From NCBI GenBank assembly GCA_916610825.1, contig OU744448.1:18041936-18105935 (forward strand): a stretch of 64,000 nucleotides of DNA. The letters run 5' to 3'. Under the pieces are notes generated by a model. That model was not told where the DNA came from and searched no databases. It was given only the letters and a program-made list of their open reading frames with translations. This document shows, piece after piece, positions 53,199 through 63,520 of the stretch. The position numbers and the translations under genes are program-made. Every line of letters starts with the position of its first letter. The first letter of the stretch is position 1. Source of the DNA: Haliclystus octoradiatus. Its lineage: Eukaryota > Cnidaria > Staurozoa > Stauromedusae > Haliclystidae.

Positions 53199-55388
53199 TT
53201 ATATCCATAATGGATTTTCCCCAATTGCATGCTGCTCCAGCAGGTCGTCTAGGTCATATTTAACTGGGATATACTGATTACCATTTAAACCTTTCTTGAT
53301 GTGGAAGACGTTGAAATCGACCAGCGAATCTGAGCTGTAAAATCTAGTGGTGATAGGCAGATTGCCATTATCCAATACGTATGCCTGATGATCTTCATCA
53401 AAATGAGACACTCTTAAGAGCTGCACTTCAAAATACACAAAATTTTCAGCCAGAAGGATTGTAGAAACATTCCCGAATAAAGGAATTAGGGGTTCGTCAA
53501 CAGCATCACATGCAAGAATGGCTTCAATTTTATACTTTGTCCCATAAAGCGTTACCCACGAGGTGGTGAAAAGAGAATACTGATTCGTGCCAGGCAGCAT
53601 ACCACTGTGTCTGAATCGCTCTCTTAAGTCAAAGTTTTCCTCTCCAACTGCCCTAATAACACCACACACCTTTTCACTCGCAAAAATAGGATGCTCAACC
53701 TTGCTTTCAGAGTTATCCCCAAAATTGCAGCAATCATTTAATTGACACCGTTTCGCTAAGGAGAGGCATAGATTTTTAAAATTCTGCTTTCGTCCAATTT
53801 GTTTAAAGTAGCTGTGTGCAGACTCAAATGCAAAGCATGATGAGCGAATCATAGGTCCAAGAACTTTAATAGTAGATGGTATATGAATGAGGTAGTGGTG
53901 TTTGGGTAAAATGTTCCATGTAGGGAATAATTCTTTAAAAGACGAAAGATGTTCTTCAATCAGTAGCGATAAATATTGTATGCTCTCTTCACTGATAGCT
54001 GGGGAGAATATCAAGTTGACAATTTTAATTAAGTTTAATATTAATCGATAATGTTCTCCTCCTGTATCTACAAACGGACCAACCAAGAATGGAAATAATC
54101 TAAGGAATAAATGTGCTTGACATGCAGAATATTTTAGCTTGTAGTGTTCATCTCCACTAAAAACAGATTCCTTTAATGGACCAGGCTTATTAGACACTTC
54201 TGTGTAGCCATATGGGTGACTGATAATAGCACCATTGATCTCATGCAGTTTGATTTGCTTACTACTGATGAAATGATGTAGTACCAATCTGATCTCATAT
54301 TGTAATACTCCTTCCAGTACAGTATGCATTACATCTTGAGGCAATTGTACAGTTACGTCAAAATCTGGAAGTTTACACAGGGTACTTCGACAATTAATGC
54401 CATATGTTGTCTTTTGGTTTTCCTTGATTGTCTTATTTGGGGCTGATTCAATATATGAACAGTGTATATCATAATTATATTGTGTTCTAGGGATAAATTG
54501 ATCCTCGTTATAACGTATCTGCATGTCGCTGAAACAGCATAGACAATGTCTACATTTTTGGAATGAAGCGCCAACACCTTCTTTAAATCCACCCCATAAG
54601 TGCTGACCTAGTGTATCACCAGTACATAATAAGACTTTGCCAAATACTTTTTTTTTACGATGGGCGATGTTCATTTCGTAGCCAGAATACAACTCTTTCA
54701 GGTCAGCAATAATCGGGTCAAGAATTGCACCAATACCATATTTCTTTACCAGCGAAGAGTATACAATTGCAAGTAGTCGCACACCACAACGCTTTGAGCG
54801 AAACTTTGGATTAATGTTACCTAACGAATAATAGTACATGTCCACTTTATGTATGCCAGCATTACTTCCAAGAGGATTGCATATTTCGAGCTCATCATGA
54901 TAAAGAATAATCGCCAATGCATCTGGATGTTGCTGAAAATATGGGTCATTCCTGTAGAGGCTTCCATCATAATGGTCGTAATAAATGTCTCTTTGCGAAT
55001 AGCATGGCGGCTTGAGTACCATTGAAGAAATTCGGCGGTTTGAAAGGAGCTGCTCTATACTTTCCAAAATTGGAATATAAATAAAATTTTCATCTACCTC
55101 ACATACCATACGCTTCTTATCATTACCAATCTTTTTCATTTTTAATTTTTTTCCAAGTGTTTTTATGGAGTACTCAACATAATTGAAATTATTTTTAAAA
55201 TAAGTTGTTTGTCTAGCAGCAGTTTCCAGATCGACAAATGCATCTGTATTGGACTGTATAATTGTTTTGATGGCATCAATATTTACATCATCATTTCCAT
55301 GGAATGACTTGATCAGTTCATTTTGAACATTGAATAGGACTTGCTTGATGAGCACATCAGTATGACCTATAATGTCGTCAATTGCAAC
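53199..55388 (-). CDS. TNP2/CACTA-transposase-like protein, main exon (729 codons)
   Basis: Acceptor TTATATTTCCAG|GTTGC at 55389/55388; the five codons upstream (MLYFQ) are intronic. Recognisable blocks in order: CGVRLLAIVYSSLVKKYG; FGKVLLCTGDTLGQHLWGGF (GDT block); CRHCLCCFSDM; TYGINCRS; VQLPQDVMHTVLEGVLQYEI; KHHYLIHIPSTIKVLGP, then CFAFESAHSYFK; and a globular C-terminus. The D, H and E blocks follow the order of EnSpm/CACTA TNP2-type transposases. Animal genomes hold many such uncharacterised proteins. No CACTA termini flank it, the frame is fully open and it is spliced. It may be a domesticated gene or part of a large element. The family call is from memory. Confidence 0.7.
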   Translation of the reverse strand, partial: VAIDDIIGHTDVLIKQVLFNVQNELIKSFHGNDDVNIDAIKTIIQSNTDAFVDLETAARQTTYFKNNFNYVEYSIKTLGKKLKMKKIGNDKKRMVCEVDENFIYIPILESIEQLLSNRRISSMVLKPPCYSQRDIYYDHYDGSLYRNDPYFQQHPDALAIILYHDELEICNPLGSNAGIHKVDMYYYSLGNINPKFRSKRCGVRLLAIVYSSLVKKYGIGAILDPIIADLKELYSGYEMNIAHRKKKVFGKVLLCTGDTLGQHLWGGFKEGVGASFQKCRHCLCCFSDMQIRYNEDQFIPRTQYNYDIHCSYIESAPNKTIKENQKTTYGINCRSTLCKLPDFDVTVQLPQDVMHTVLEGVLQYEIRLVLHHFISSKQIKLHEINGAIISHPYGYTEVSNKPGPLKESVFSGDEHYKLKYSACQAHLFLRLFPFLVGPFVDTGGEHYRLILNLIKIVNLIFSPAISEESIQYLSLLIEEHLSSFKELFPTWNILPKHHYLIHIPSTIKVLGPMIRSSCFAFESAHSYFKQIGRKQNFKNLCLSLAKRCQLNDCCNFGDNSESKVEHPIFASEKVCGVIRAVGEENFDLRERFRHSGMLPGTNQYSLFTTSWVTLYGTKYKIEAILACDAVDEPLIPLFGNVSTILLAENFVYFEVQLLRVSHFDEDHQAYVLDNGNLPITTRFYSSDSLVDFNVFHIKKGLNGNQYIPVKYDLDDLLEQHAIGENPLWI

Positions 55389-55698
55389 CTGGAAATATAA
55401 CAAAAAATAGATTAAAAGTCTGATGCCGAACCACTCTAATCATGGGCTGAACATCAAACCATGCCAGGGGATCCTCTTGCGGTATCTTGTTATTTTTAAG
55501 TGTAGCCTAATACTTTGATTGATAAACACATAAATTGATAATAGTAAAAGTGTATTAATCTAGTTTAATAAATAGGATCAATGATGGTTCATAAAATGTG
55601 TACTCTTTTATGTGGGAGGGCGTTATATTCAGACTGATCGTAGCATCTCTAATGTTAATATCAAAACATTTACTGAGCTAAGTACTTTATTGATGGCC

Positions 55699-55964
55699 TG
55701 TAGATAGAGGATTGGGAACAATTCTTATTGTTAACAATATAGAGGCATGGTGCCCAATTAGTGATTGCAATAATATATGTTATAGCCTCACGTGTTATCG
55801 ACAGGCATTGTTGGGCGAAAGCCATTGAAATAAGATCGTTATTATCTAAGCCTCATTTGTTGATCTTCTTACGGACTCGTTGCTTTGAGTCAATCTTCGG
55901 ATTATTATAGTATTTATTACAGTCCTACAATAGAATTGTGTTCCCTTAAGACCACACTTTTACA
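55699..55964 (+). repeat. 5' LTR of the complete BEL/Pao element
   Basis: 266 bp, TGTAGATAG...CTTTTACA, identical in my comparison to 62073-62338. Followed at once by a tRNA-type primer site TGGTTACGTCGAACC (55965 on). Confidence 0.95.
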
Positions 55965-56605
55965 TGGTTACGTCGAACCACAATCGAATTGGATTGGTAA
56001 GAACTTTTTAGAAATTTTATTGCGTAGTCAATATTTGGTTCTTGTGTCACACATATATTATATATCTATATATTTAAGGCGTTTGTCTTTCTATTTTTTA
56101 TCTTTATTATTGCTACATTAAATATCTTCCTTTTGCACCTTTTTAAAAAAAAGACCTTTGCACTCTTGCACAAATAGCTCAGTCTACGTCAAAATAAAAT
56201 TTAAATATCATTTCGCAATTTTTCACATAGTCACATGTTTTAGTTTTGACATAACGTGTCTATGCCAGCATACCGTTTTACCCCGCGTTTTCTCGTGTAT
56301 GTGTCTGACTTTGCTTTGTTTTGTCTTACGGATTTTTTCCAGGTATATTATTAACTTTAATCAAATTTGAATACATTTAAAAACGTTGTAATTTTATTCC
56401 TAACAAAAGTTCCCTTTTCTGTTGTTGTTGTTGATTAAATACACATACCGTTTAGGTCACATGTTTCAGCATATAGCGTGCCTGTCTGTTTCTTACCGTT
56501 TGACAGTTGCCCGACGTTGTATGGGTTCACGATAATTTTTTAACATGCTGTCTCGAAACACTTTGAATAAAATTGTTAATTAAGCTTAAATAATTCCTAA
56601 ACAAT
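55965..56605 (+). promoter_or_regulatory. BEL/Pao 5' leader with primer binding site
   Basis: Begins with the primer binding site TGGTTACGTCGAACC. The 640-nt leader has no long coding frame and would include packaging signals. None can be recognised by eye. Confidence 0.6.
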
Positions 56606-59600
56606 ATGGAAGCATTTGAGACTGCTATTTGTTTTTATGACATACAGCAATCTATCCTTGAGCATAATCTTGCATCAGATGATCATGATACCATTGACCG
56701 TAGTATGGCAGACTTGGAAGATTGTCTTTCAACAATTCAAATTGAATTTAAAACGGCTAGGGTAGGGCTACCAGCTGACGAAAAAAAACTTATCGCTGGT
56801 CAGCTGCAATCAGTTTTTCTTAGTCATCATGATACTTTAAAACGCTTCCGCAAGGCTCAGGCTGTTGATGTCAAGCCGCCTGTTAATGTCATAGAGGAAA
56901 CGTCACAGATTAATTTATCTAACTCTGACAGTTCTAATGTTAACGGGAACCCTTTCCGACAGGTTGAGTCTAGCTCTAATGATGCTAGGGAAACACCTTG
57001 GTATTGCACTCATTCATCCGTACAAGATCCGACTGCAATTTCAGATGTCACATCTCTTGGTGACACTTTAGTCGCACTAAACCTTAAGTTACAGTTTTTT
57101 GATGGTAACCCTTTGAGATATCATGAATTCCAAACTTCATTTTTTACACAAATCCACTCATTGTCATCACTATCATTTGCTGCTAAAATGACGCATCTCA
57201 TTGAGCATTTAGAAGGCCCTGCGAAGGACAGTGTTCAAAACCTTCCCCGTGACCAAGAGGGTTATGAAACCGCCTGGGAAACGCTGGAGGATGATTTTGG
57301 GTCCAACATTAGAGTTGCTCGTGCCCATATTAACAAATTGCAACAGGGAAATCATGTGAATGATGCCGAAAGCCTTCAATTATTTTATCACAGTCTTAAG
57401 TCTGCTTGTGCTATTTTCAAACGAATGAAACATTATGATGATATTAATTCGACATTTGCATTAAAGGCAATTGTAGCTCGCCTTCCAGAATATATTAGAA
57501 ATAAATGGTGTAGACGTGTTGATGATATGCGCCTACGCAATGAGACACCCCACGTAGATAATCTTTTAGCACTCGTGAAAACTGAAAGTCGGATAGCAAA
57601 TGATGCTGTCTGGTCTTATGCAGGCACCCACGACTTCAATCCCAGCCGCCCTAAATATGATATGTTCAGCGGTGCCATGACGACTAACAATTGCGTGTTT
57701 TGTGAAGGAAACCATAAGTCAAAAACTTGCCCTTCACCCCCTGAGCGCTCTACTGTAGTTGATCTCGCACATCGTCATGAGTTATGTTTTAAATGTTTTA
57801 CAAAAGGTCATCGTAGTGCTATGTGTAGACAAATGGTTCGATGTTCTCTCTGTCAACGTGGGCATCACACCTTCATGCATACACATAAGGCACCTAATTC
57901 TACTGCAGTCACTGTACCTGTTAAGACTTCTTCAAACCCTTTTACTCCCCCTGTTGCTTCTGACAATAGTCATATTGGACAAGCTGTAGCCAAAGTTACA
58001 GCTAGTTCAAATACTATAGTTGCCACAACACAATCACAATCGTCAATATCATTGCAAGTAATTAAAGTTGTTCTCCACGGCCCTCATGGTGTTAAATGTG
58101 TATCGGCTTTATTAGATAGTGGCAGCATGGTGACTGTTTTAAACAGTAAAATTGCAAATAAATTAGGTTTACAGGGCATTTCGAAAGAACTTTGCATTTC
58201 AACTATTGCAGGTGACACACAATTGCAGAAAGCTCAGCAGTCAGCTTTGCACGTGCAAGCTGCTGATGGTAGTATATTAACTGTACCAGATGTGTGGGCT
58301 GTTGATGGATTTCAAATACCAAATGTGGCTTTCAAATATTGTAGCCAAACTAATATGTCTCTTTCTGTAACAGATGTTCCTTCCAATGAAAGAATAGAGC
58401 TTTTGATTGGAGCCAATGCTTCAAATTTACTACTTCCTCTTGAATACCGTCAACTCACAGACAATTTTACTGCAATTCGTTGTCCTCTAGGTTGGTCCGT
58501 TCTTGGTGGACCGGGCGTCGATACACATTTTCCTTCTCAGGTCAATTTTCAAATACTTGAACCTTCCCTGAAAGACCAGTGGGATCGGTTCTGGCGGTCT
58601 GATAGCTTTGAATCCCCTGAAATTCTCCCGTTTGCTTACAGCCAAGAGGACCGTCGTTGTTTGGCGGCTCTTGATAATATAAGTGTTACTAATAATCAAT
58701 ATGAGTTAGGGTTACTATGGCGACCGCAAGTAAATTTGCCTTTTAATCGCTCACAGGCATATAGCCGTCTCAAGCATTTACAACATAAATTTTTGTCAAA
58801 TAAGCTGTTTGCTAGGCAGTACATCGCTGAAGTAGAAAGCTATTTAACTAAGGGTTATGCTGAGATAATTCCAAGTCACGAATTGGAACAGTCATTTACT
58901 AAAATCTGGTATCTTCCGCACCATGCTGTATTCTCTAAAAGTAAACCAGATAAATGCAGAGTTGTTTTTGATGCTGCTGCCAAATTCAAAGGAGTCAGTT
59001 TAAACAACTCTGTCTATAACGGACCTGATTATCTCAACAGTTTGCTTGGAGTCTTACTTCGTTTTCGAAAAGGTCCCGTAGCGATACAAGCAGATATTAA
59101 GGAAATGTATCATCAAGTATCCGTGACACCTTGTGACCGTGATTGTTTACGTTTTTTATGGTGGGAAGATGGGGATCCGGATAAATCTATCATTGAATGT
59201 CGTATGAAAGTTTTTGTTTTTGGTGCGAGCTGTTCTCCTGCTTGCTGCCTAGCTGCACTTCGCCACATTGCGACTGAATTTCGTGATGAATTAGGCGAGC
59301 AATGTATTAAAGTCATATTAAAACAATTTTATATGGATGACTTATTAGCGTCTTTTGAAACAGAGGGTGAAGCAATAGAAGTAGTTAAAAAATTGAATAA
59401 TGTTTTAGATAAAAGAAGTTTTATTTTAACTAAATGGTTGTCAAATAAACAAAATGTTTTAGAATGTCTGCCTTGTGAGAAATGGTCGAAACAAATTATA
59501 AATTTAGATCGAGAGACTATTGTAATTGAACGTGCGCTTGGTGTGTTTTGGAATGTAACTAATGATAATTTATGTTTTATTGTTAAAAATGTAAATAAAC

Positions 59601-61888
59601 CCTTTACAAAGCGTGGAATTCTTGCCACTGTTAGCACAATTTTTAACCCTGACGGATTTTTATCCCCTATCATGTTACTGCCCAAACTTCTTCTGCGAGA
59701 ATTGTGGCAATCCAAGCCACCGATACAATGGGACGACCCATTACCAAAACACGTGCTAGATCGTTGGCTGGAGTGGCTGCAGACTCTCCATGTCATTGAA
59801 ACAATCACATTGCCTCGTTGCTTCAGAAACACCTCCTTTTTCTCGACTGAATTCACGACCGGCTTGCATATTTTTTGTGACGCCTCGCAAATTGCTCTTG
59901 GAACTGTAGCATTTCTGCGGTTTGAAAATGGCGATGCTATTTCTTGCTCATTTGTTGCTGCAAAATCGCGCTGTGCTCCACTGCATGCTGTAACTATCCC
60001 GCGCTTAGAATTACAATCAGCAGTCCTAGCGACACGCATGTGCCAACAGTTAGTACAGGAATTAGACATCGACCTTAGTTCAGTTGTGTTTTGGTCAGAT
60101 TCCAAAACGACCTTGTCGTACATTTCTAATGATTCCCGTAGATTTAAAGTATTTGTAGCTAATAAAATTAGTGAGATTAGACTAACAACTAACCCTAACC
60201 AATGGCGACATTGCCCGGGCAATCTCAATCCTGCAGATATTGCATCACGTGGTCTCAGTCCTGAAGAGTTTCGTTCAGCCGACACTTGGTCAACTGGTCC
60301 ATCATTCCTCTGGCAAACAAGTGATCACTGGCCGCAAGACTCACATCCATTCATTCCGGACGAAGACCTAGAAGTGCGTGCCCGTCCTGTTCTTCAGACC
60401 AGTCAGCCACGTGATTCTCCATTGAAGCAAATCATCGAACGCTTCTCCTCTTGGTTTAAGGTAAAATGTATCCTATTCAGATTGCTTTTTGTTATTTCAT
60501 GTTTTAAAGCTGATGATGTTGTTACCCCTTTGACCAAATTTGAAATTTTTGAAAGGGCAGAACGTTATTTGTTGATTTATGTCCAGCGTCAACATTATGC
60601 TAAGGATATCAGTAGCTTAAAAACAAAAGGTGACCTTCCTAATTCTAGTACATTGAGATCATTGTGTCCGTTTCTTGATGAATACGGAGTACTTAGAGTA
60701 GGTGGACGCCTACATAATTCAGATTTAAGATTTTCTGCTAAACACCCTGTGATAATTCCACCCAATTCCAACATCGTTCGTGGCATCATAAACGATTATC
60801 ACAATAATTTGTTACATGGCGGAGTGAATACAATTGTTTCCGAAATAAGACAACGATTTTGGATCCCTAATTTGAAGTCTCTTGTGAAACAACACGCCCA
60901 TCGTTGTGTGAAGTGTAGAAAAATTGATGCCAAACGTATGACGCAACACATGTCCACCTTACCTAGTTTCAGAGTAAAATGTTCTCGAGCTTTTGCTAAA
61001 ACCGGGGTTGATTTTTTTGGGCCATTTTATGTTGTACGTGGTCGTTCTCGTGAGAAAAGATGGGGTTGCATTTTTACATGTCTCACTATCAGGGCTGTAC
61101 ACCTCGAGTCATGTTCATCACTCGATTCTGACCATTTTATACTGGCATTGCGTCGATTTGAGGCACGAAGAGGTTCCCCCTCTGAACTCATTTCTGATAA
61201 TGGGACAAATTTTACAGGGGCAGAGCGGGAACTTAGAGAGGCGTTGGCAGAATGGAACTTATCCAAAATCGAAAGTTTCTGTCATCAGCGACACATTAAG
61301 TGGACATTTAACCCCCCAGAAGCCCCCCATTTCGGTGGTATCTGGGAACGCCTAGTAAGATCTGTGAAGCGTTGCATTTATTCTGTTTTTTCTGAGCAAG
61401 TGTCTTCACAGGAATTATTTGACTCAGTCTTATGTGATGTTGAGCGAAGCCTGAACTGCCGACCACTGACAAGCCTCTCGGATGACACAGCAGACCTTGA
61501 GCCGCTGACACCCAATCACTTCTTGCTTGGTCACGCGATGGATGATCGAGAACCTGGCCTGTTTGTCCCACAAGATGTGTTCCTTCGAAAGCAGTGGAGA
61601 GCCGGACAAGCTTTGATGCAGTCATTCTGGCGTCGCTGGGCAAAAGAGTATATCACCCTCCTTCAACAGCGTCAAAAATGGACCTCAATCACCCGTAATA
61701 TTAACATAGGGGACTTGGTGCTATTGGCAGATGATCGTCTTCCCCGTGGTAAATGGCCGCTAGCTGTTGTCACTGAGGTAAAAGAGAGTTCTGATGGCCT
61801 GGTGCGGTCGTGCACAGTAAAAACAGAATCGTCTGTGTTAACAAGACCCATTCATAAACTTTGCTTGCTTGAAGCAGCAGAAGATTAA
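56606..61888 (+). CDS. BEL/Pao gag-pol polyprotein, 1760 aa, intact
   Basis: Gag-like N-terminus with the region usual in BEL elements (LQFFDGNPLRYHEFQTSF near residue 165, the DUF1759-type start). Cysteine knuckles near 374-425 (CVFCEGNHKSKTC, CFKCFTKGHRSAMC, CSLCQRGHH). Aspartic protease ALLDSGSMVTVL near 503. Reverse transcriptase with FYMDDLLASF near 909. RNase H HIFCDASQIALG and FWSDSKTTL. Integrase zinc finger (HNNLLHGGVNTI, CVKCRK), then the core D-D-E (GVDFFGPF about 1468, SDNGTNFTGAERE about 1530, WERLVRS about 1581) and the BEL C-terminal domain (IGDLVLLADDRLPRGKWPLA). All catalytic motifs are intact with no frame break, so it could be active. Confidence 0.97.
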   Translation: MEAFETAICFYDIQQSILEHNLASDDHDTIDRSMADLEDCLSTIQIEFKTARVGLPADEKKLIAGQLQSVFLSHHDTLKRFRKAQAVDVKPPVNVIEETSQINLSNSDSSNVNGNPFRQVESSSNDARETPWYCTHSSVQDPTAISDVTSLGDTLVALNLKLQFFDGNPLRYHEFQTSFFTQIHSLSSLSFAAKMTHLIEHLEGPAKDSVQNLPRDQEGYETAWETLEDDFGSNIRVARAHINKLQQGNHVNDAESLQLFYHSLKSACAIFKRMKHYDDINSTFALKAIVARLPEYIRNKWCRRVDDMRLRNETPHVDNLLALVKTESRIANDAVWSYAGTHDFNPSRPKYDMFSGAMTTNNCVFCEGNHKSKTCPSPPERSTVVDLAHRHELCFKCFTKGHRSAMCRQMVRCSLCQRGHHTFMHTHKAPNSTAVTVPVKTSSNPFTPPVASDNSHIGQAVAKVTASSNTIVATTQSQSSISLQVIKVVLHGPHGVKCVSALLDSGSMVTVLNSKIANKLGLQGISKELCISTIAGDTQLQKAQQSALHVQAADGSILTVPDVWAVDGFQIPNVAFKYCSQTNMSLSVTDVPSNERIELLIGANASNLLLPLEYRQLTDNFTAIRCPLGWSVLGGPGVDTHFPSQVNFQILEPSLKDQWDRFWRSDSFESPEILPFAYSQEDRRCLAALDNISVTNNQYELGLLWRPQVNLPFNRSQAYSRLKHLQHKFLSNKLFARQYIAEVESYLTKGYAEIIPSHELEQSFTKIWYLPHHAVFSKSKPDKCRVVFDAAAKFKGVSLNNSVYNGPDYLNSLLGVLLRFRKGPVAIQADIKEMYHQVSVTPCDRDCLRFLWWEDGDPDKSIIECRMKVFVFGASCSPACCLAALRHIATEFRDELGEQCIKVILKQFYMDDLLASFETEGEAIEVVKKLNNVLDKRSFILTKWLSNKQNVLECLPCEKWSKQIINLDRETIVIERALGVFWNVTNDNLCFIVKNVNKPFTKRGILATVSTIFNPDGFLSPIMLLPKLLLRELWQSKPPIQWDDPLPKHVLDRWLEWLQTLHVIETITLPRCFRNTSFFSTEFTTGLHIFCDASQIALGTVAFLRFENGDAISCSFVAAKSRCAPLHAVTIPRLELQSAVLATRMCQQLVQELDIDLSSVVFWSDSKTTLSYISNDSRRFKVFVANKISEIRLTTNPNQWRHCPGNLNPADIASRGLSPEEFRSADTWSTGPSFLWQTSDHWPQDSHPFIPDEDLEVRARPVLQTSQPRDSPLKQIIERFSSWFKVKCILFRLLFVISCFKADDVVTPLTKFEIFERAERYLLIYVQRQHYAKDISSLKTKGDLPNSSTLRSLCPFLDEYGVLRVGGRLHNSDLRFSAKHPVIIPPNSNIVRGIINDYHNNLLHGGVNTIVSEIRQRFWIPNLKSLVKQHAHRCVKCRKIDAKRMTQHMSTLPSFRVKCSRAFAKTGVDFFGPFYVVRGRSREKRWGCIFTCLTIRAVHLESCSSLDSDHFILALRRFEARRGSPSELISDNGTNFTGAERELREALAEWNLSKIESFCHQRHIKWTFNPPEAPHFGGIWERLVRSVKRCIYSVFSEQVSSQELFDSVLCDVERSLNCRPLTSLSDDTADLEPLTPNHFLLGHAMDDREPGLFVPQDVFLRKQWRAGQALMQSFWRRWAKEYITLLQQRQKWTSITRNINIGDLVLLADDRLPRGKWPLAVVTEVKESSDGLVRSCTVKTESSVLTRPIHKLCLLEAAED

Positions 61889-62072
61889 ATTGACTGGCTT
61901 TGCCCAGTAGTTGTATTAATTAAATCACAATGTTTCACTGTGAAGTTTTTTAATTTTTACCATTGATAATTTAGCTTTTTAATACGGAATATTTATCTAT
62001 ATCATTTTGATATACTTTCTGTAAATGTCCCCAATTCTCTATAATCATTCGCTTCTCTCATTGAGATGGGAA

Positions 62073-62338
62073 TGTAGATAGAGGATTGGGAACAATTCTT
62101 ATTGTTAACAATATAGAGGCATGGTGCCCAATTAGTGATTGCAATAATATATGTTATAGCCTCACGTGTTATCGACAGGCATTGTTGGGCGAAAGCCATT
62201 GAAATAAGATCGTTATTATCTAAGCCTCATTTGTTGATCTTCTTACGGACTCGTTGCTTTGAGTCAATCTTCGGATTATTATAGTATTTATTACAGTCCT
62301 ACAATAGAATTGTGTTCCCTTAAGACCACACTTTTACA
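62073..62338 (+). repeat. 3' LTR of the complete BEL/Pao element
   Basis: 266 bp, identical to 55699-55964, followed by the target duplication TGGCC. Confidence 0.95.
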
Positions 62339-62577
62339 TGGCCTATTATCAAAATCTGAATTTTATAATTTTTAAAGTAGCTTATAAACAAGGTCTGGCA
62401 AATGTGTGTATCCTGCAATACCAGATTCCTGAATGCATAAGAGAATTCAGCAGAAATTGTGTAATTTTTGTAGATTTTAGGCCAAACTTTTACAAAAATA
62501 TATCAGAAAATAATATTTTCAGAAAGCTTCATTTTTCGACATATCAGCTGCTTGTACAATCTTGTATGCCTGTAATA

Positions 62578-63416
62578 CAGTAGAAACTGTTTATAGCATG
62601 ACTTTTTATAACGGATTATTGTTTATAACGTAGACATTCATTGTTCCCGGTGTATTTTAGTCGGTTCTCTCTTAATAATTATCAGACATAGCGTCAATAT
62701 TTATTTCTGATTATCTCTCCCAGCGTCGCACTATTTGCTTCCTCTGAAGTAGTAAAATGTTTATAACGTCATTTGCAAGAATCCTTTGGTTTCATTATGA
62801 AATATTACCAATATAGTTATATTTTAACAATGAGAAAGCATTTTTGATGCAATGGAATGTACCAAAAGTTGAATTTTACTTTGTGAACTATTTGAATAAG
62901 TATATGTAGCATTTAGGAAAGGAAAACATTTGTGTCATTGTTTGTATAACATGAAGTCCATAGTCAAAACAAAGCAACATGATGAACGACAAAACAAATC
63001 AAAACTGATCATTTGCCATTATAGTAAGAAAAGTCATAACATATGTCGGCGTCGATTCAACAGTAAATTGAATAATAATAATCCCATTTAACAGCAGGCA
63101 TTTTGAATAATATTTCACTTTTTTAATGTTATTTCACTAAATAGATAACAAATCAGATGAAGTAGATAAATGGCTATGTCCAAAATATAGCAATTTGTTG
63201 GTTATTGGATCTCACTTCCTTCCATATGCAAATAGTTGAACACATTATAACCAACATGCTTTTTTGTTTGCATGTGTCATCAAAACAAGAAATGAGATTA
63301 AGCATTTTCTATTGCTCTCTATTGTTATGACCTAATATCGGCTATAATGGCACATCGCCGATAACATACATTTTTAGATTCCCCAAACTTGGTGCCGTTA
63401 TAAACAGTTTCTATTA
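62578..63416. mobile_element. pogo/Tigger-like MITE, ~839 bp
   Basis: The left end CAGTAGAAACTGTTTATAGC and right end (inward) TAATAGAAACTGTTTATAAC are inverted repeats, both continuing into TATAACGG-like motifs. TA borders both sides. CAGT.GAA termini with TA targeting are typical of pogo/Tigger elements. The interior has no ORF for a transposase. The right terminus has lost the CAG. Confidence 0.6.
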
Positions 63417-63451
63417 TAGATGGAACATTATAACCTCAGTTATTGACTAAC

Positions 63452-63520
63452 CTGACTGATCTTGCTTCTCTCTTTCACTTTCAGTAAAAATGATGCGGCA
63501 CTTTTTTTAACATCAATGTT
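63452..63520 (-). CDS. TNP2/CACTA-like gene, upstream exon (23 codons)
   Basis: Acceptor TTTCATTTGTAG and donor ATCAGTCAG|GTTAGT bound 69 nt encoding NIDVKKSAASFLLKVKERSK, then ISQ, in phase 0. Joined to the next exon it reads ISQ-VAIDDIIGH, matching the usual continuity in this protein family (a helix KxAxFLL.LKE..R+SQ before V..D+). Further 5' exons must lie beyond or were not recognised in 63521-64000. Confidence 0.65.

Larger units (their letters stand above)
55699..62338 (+). mobile_element. complete BEL/Pao LTR retrotransposon
   Basis: Identical 266-bp LTRs, a 5-bp target duplication TGGCC (55694-55698 and 62339-62343), a primer site starting TGG right after the 5' LTR and a purine stretch (GAGATGGGAA) right before the 3' LTR. 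One open 1760-codon ORF. This is a textbook intact and very young insertion, opposite in orientation to the host intron in which it sits. Confidence 0.97.
55389..63451 (-). other. 8.1-kb intron of the TNP2-like gene
   Basis: GT donor at 63451/63450 and AG acceptor at 55390/55389 on the - strand. It contains a complete BEL/Pao element in antisense orientation and a pogo-like MITE. 55404-55698 and 62344-62577 hold nothing recognisable. Confidence 0.65.

Noticed and set aside
59329..60285. 318-codon antisense ORF inside the BEL polyprotein
   Set aside because: It is the shadow of the RT/RNase H coding frame on the opposite strand, with no domain of its own.
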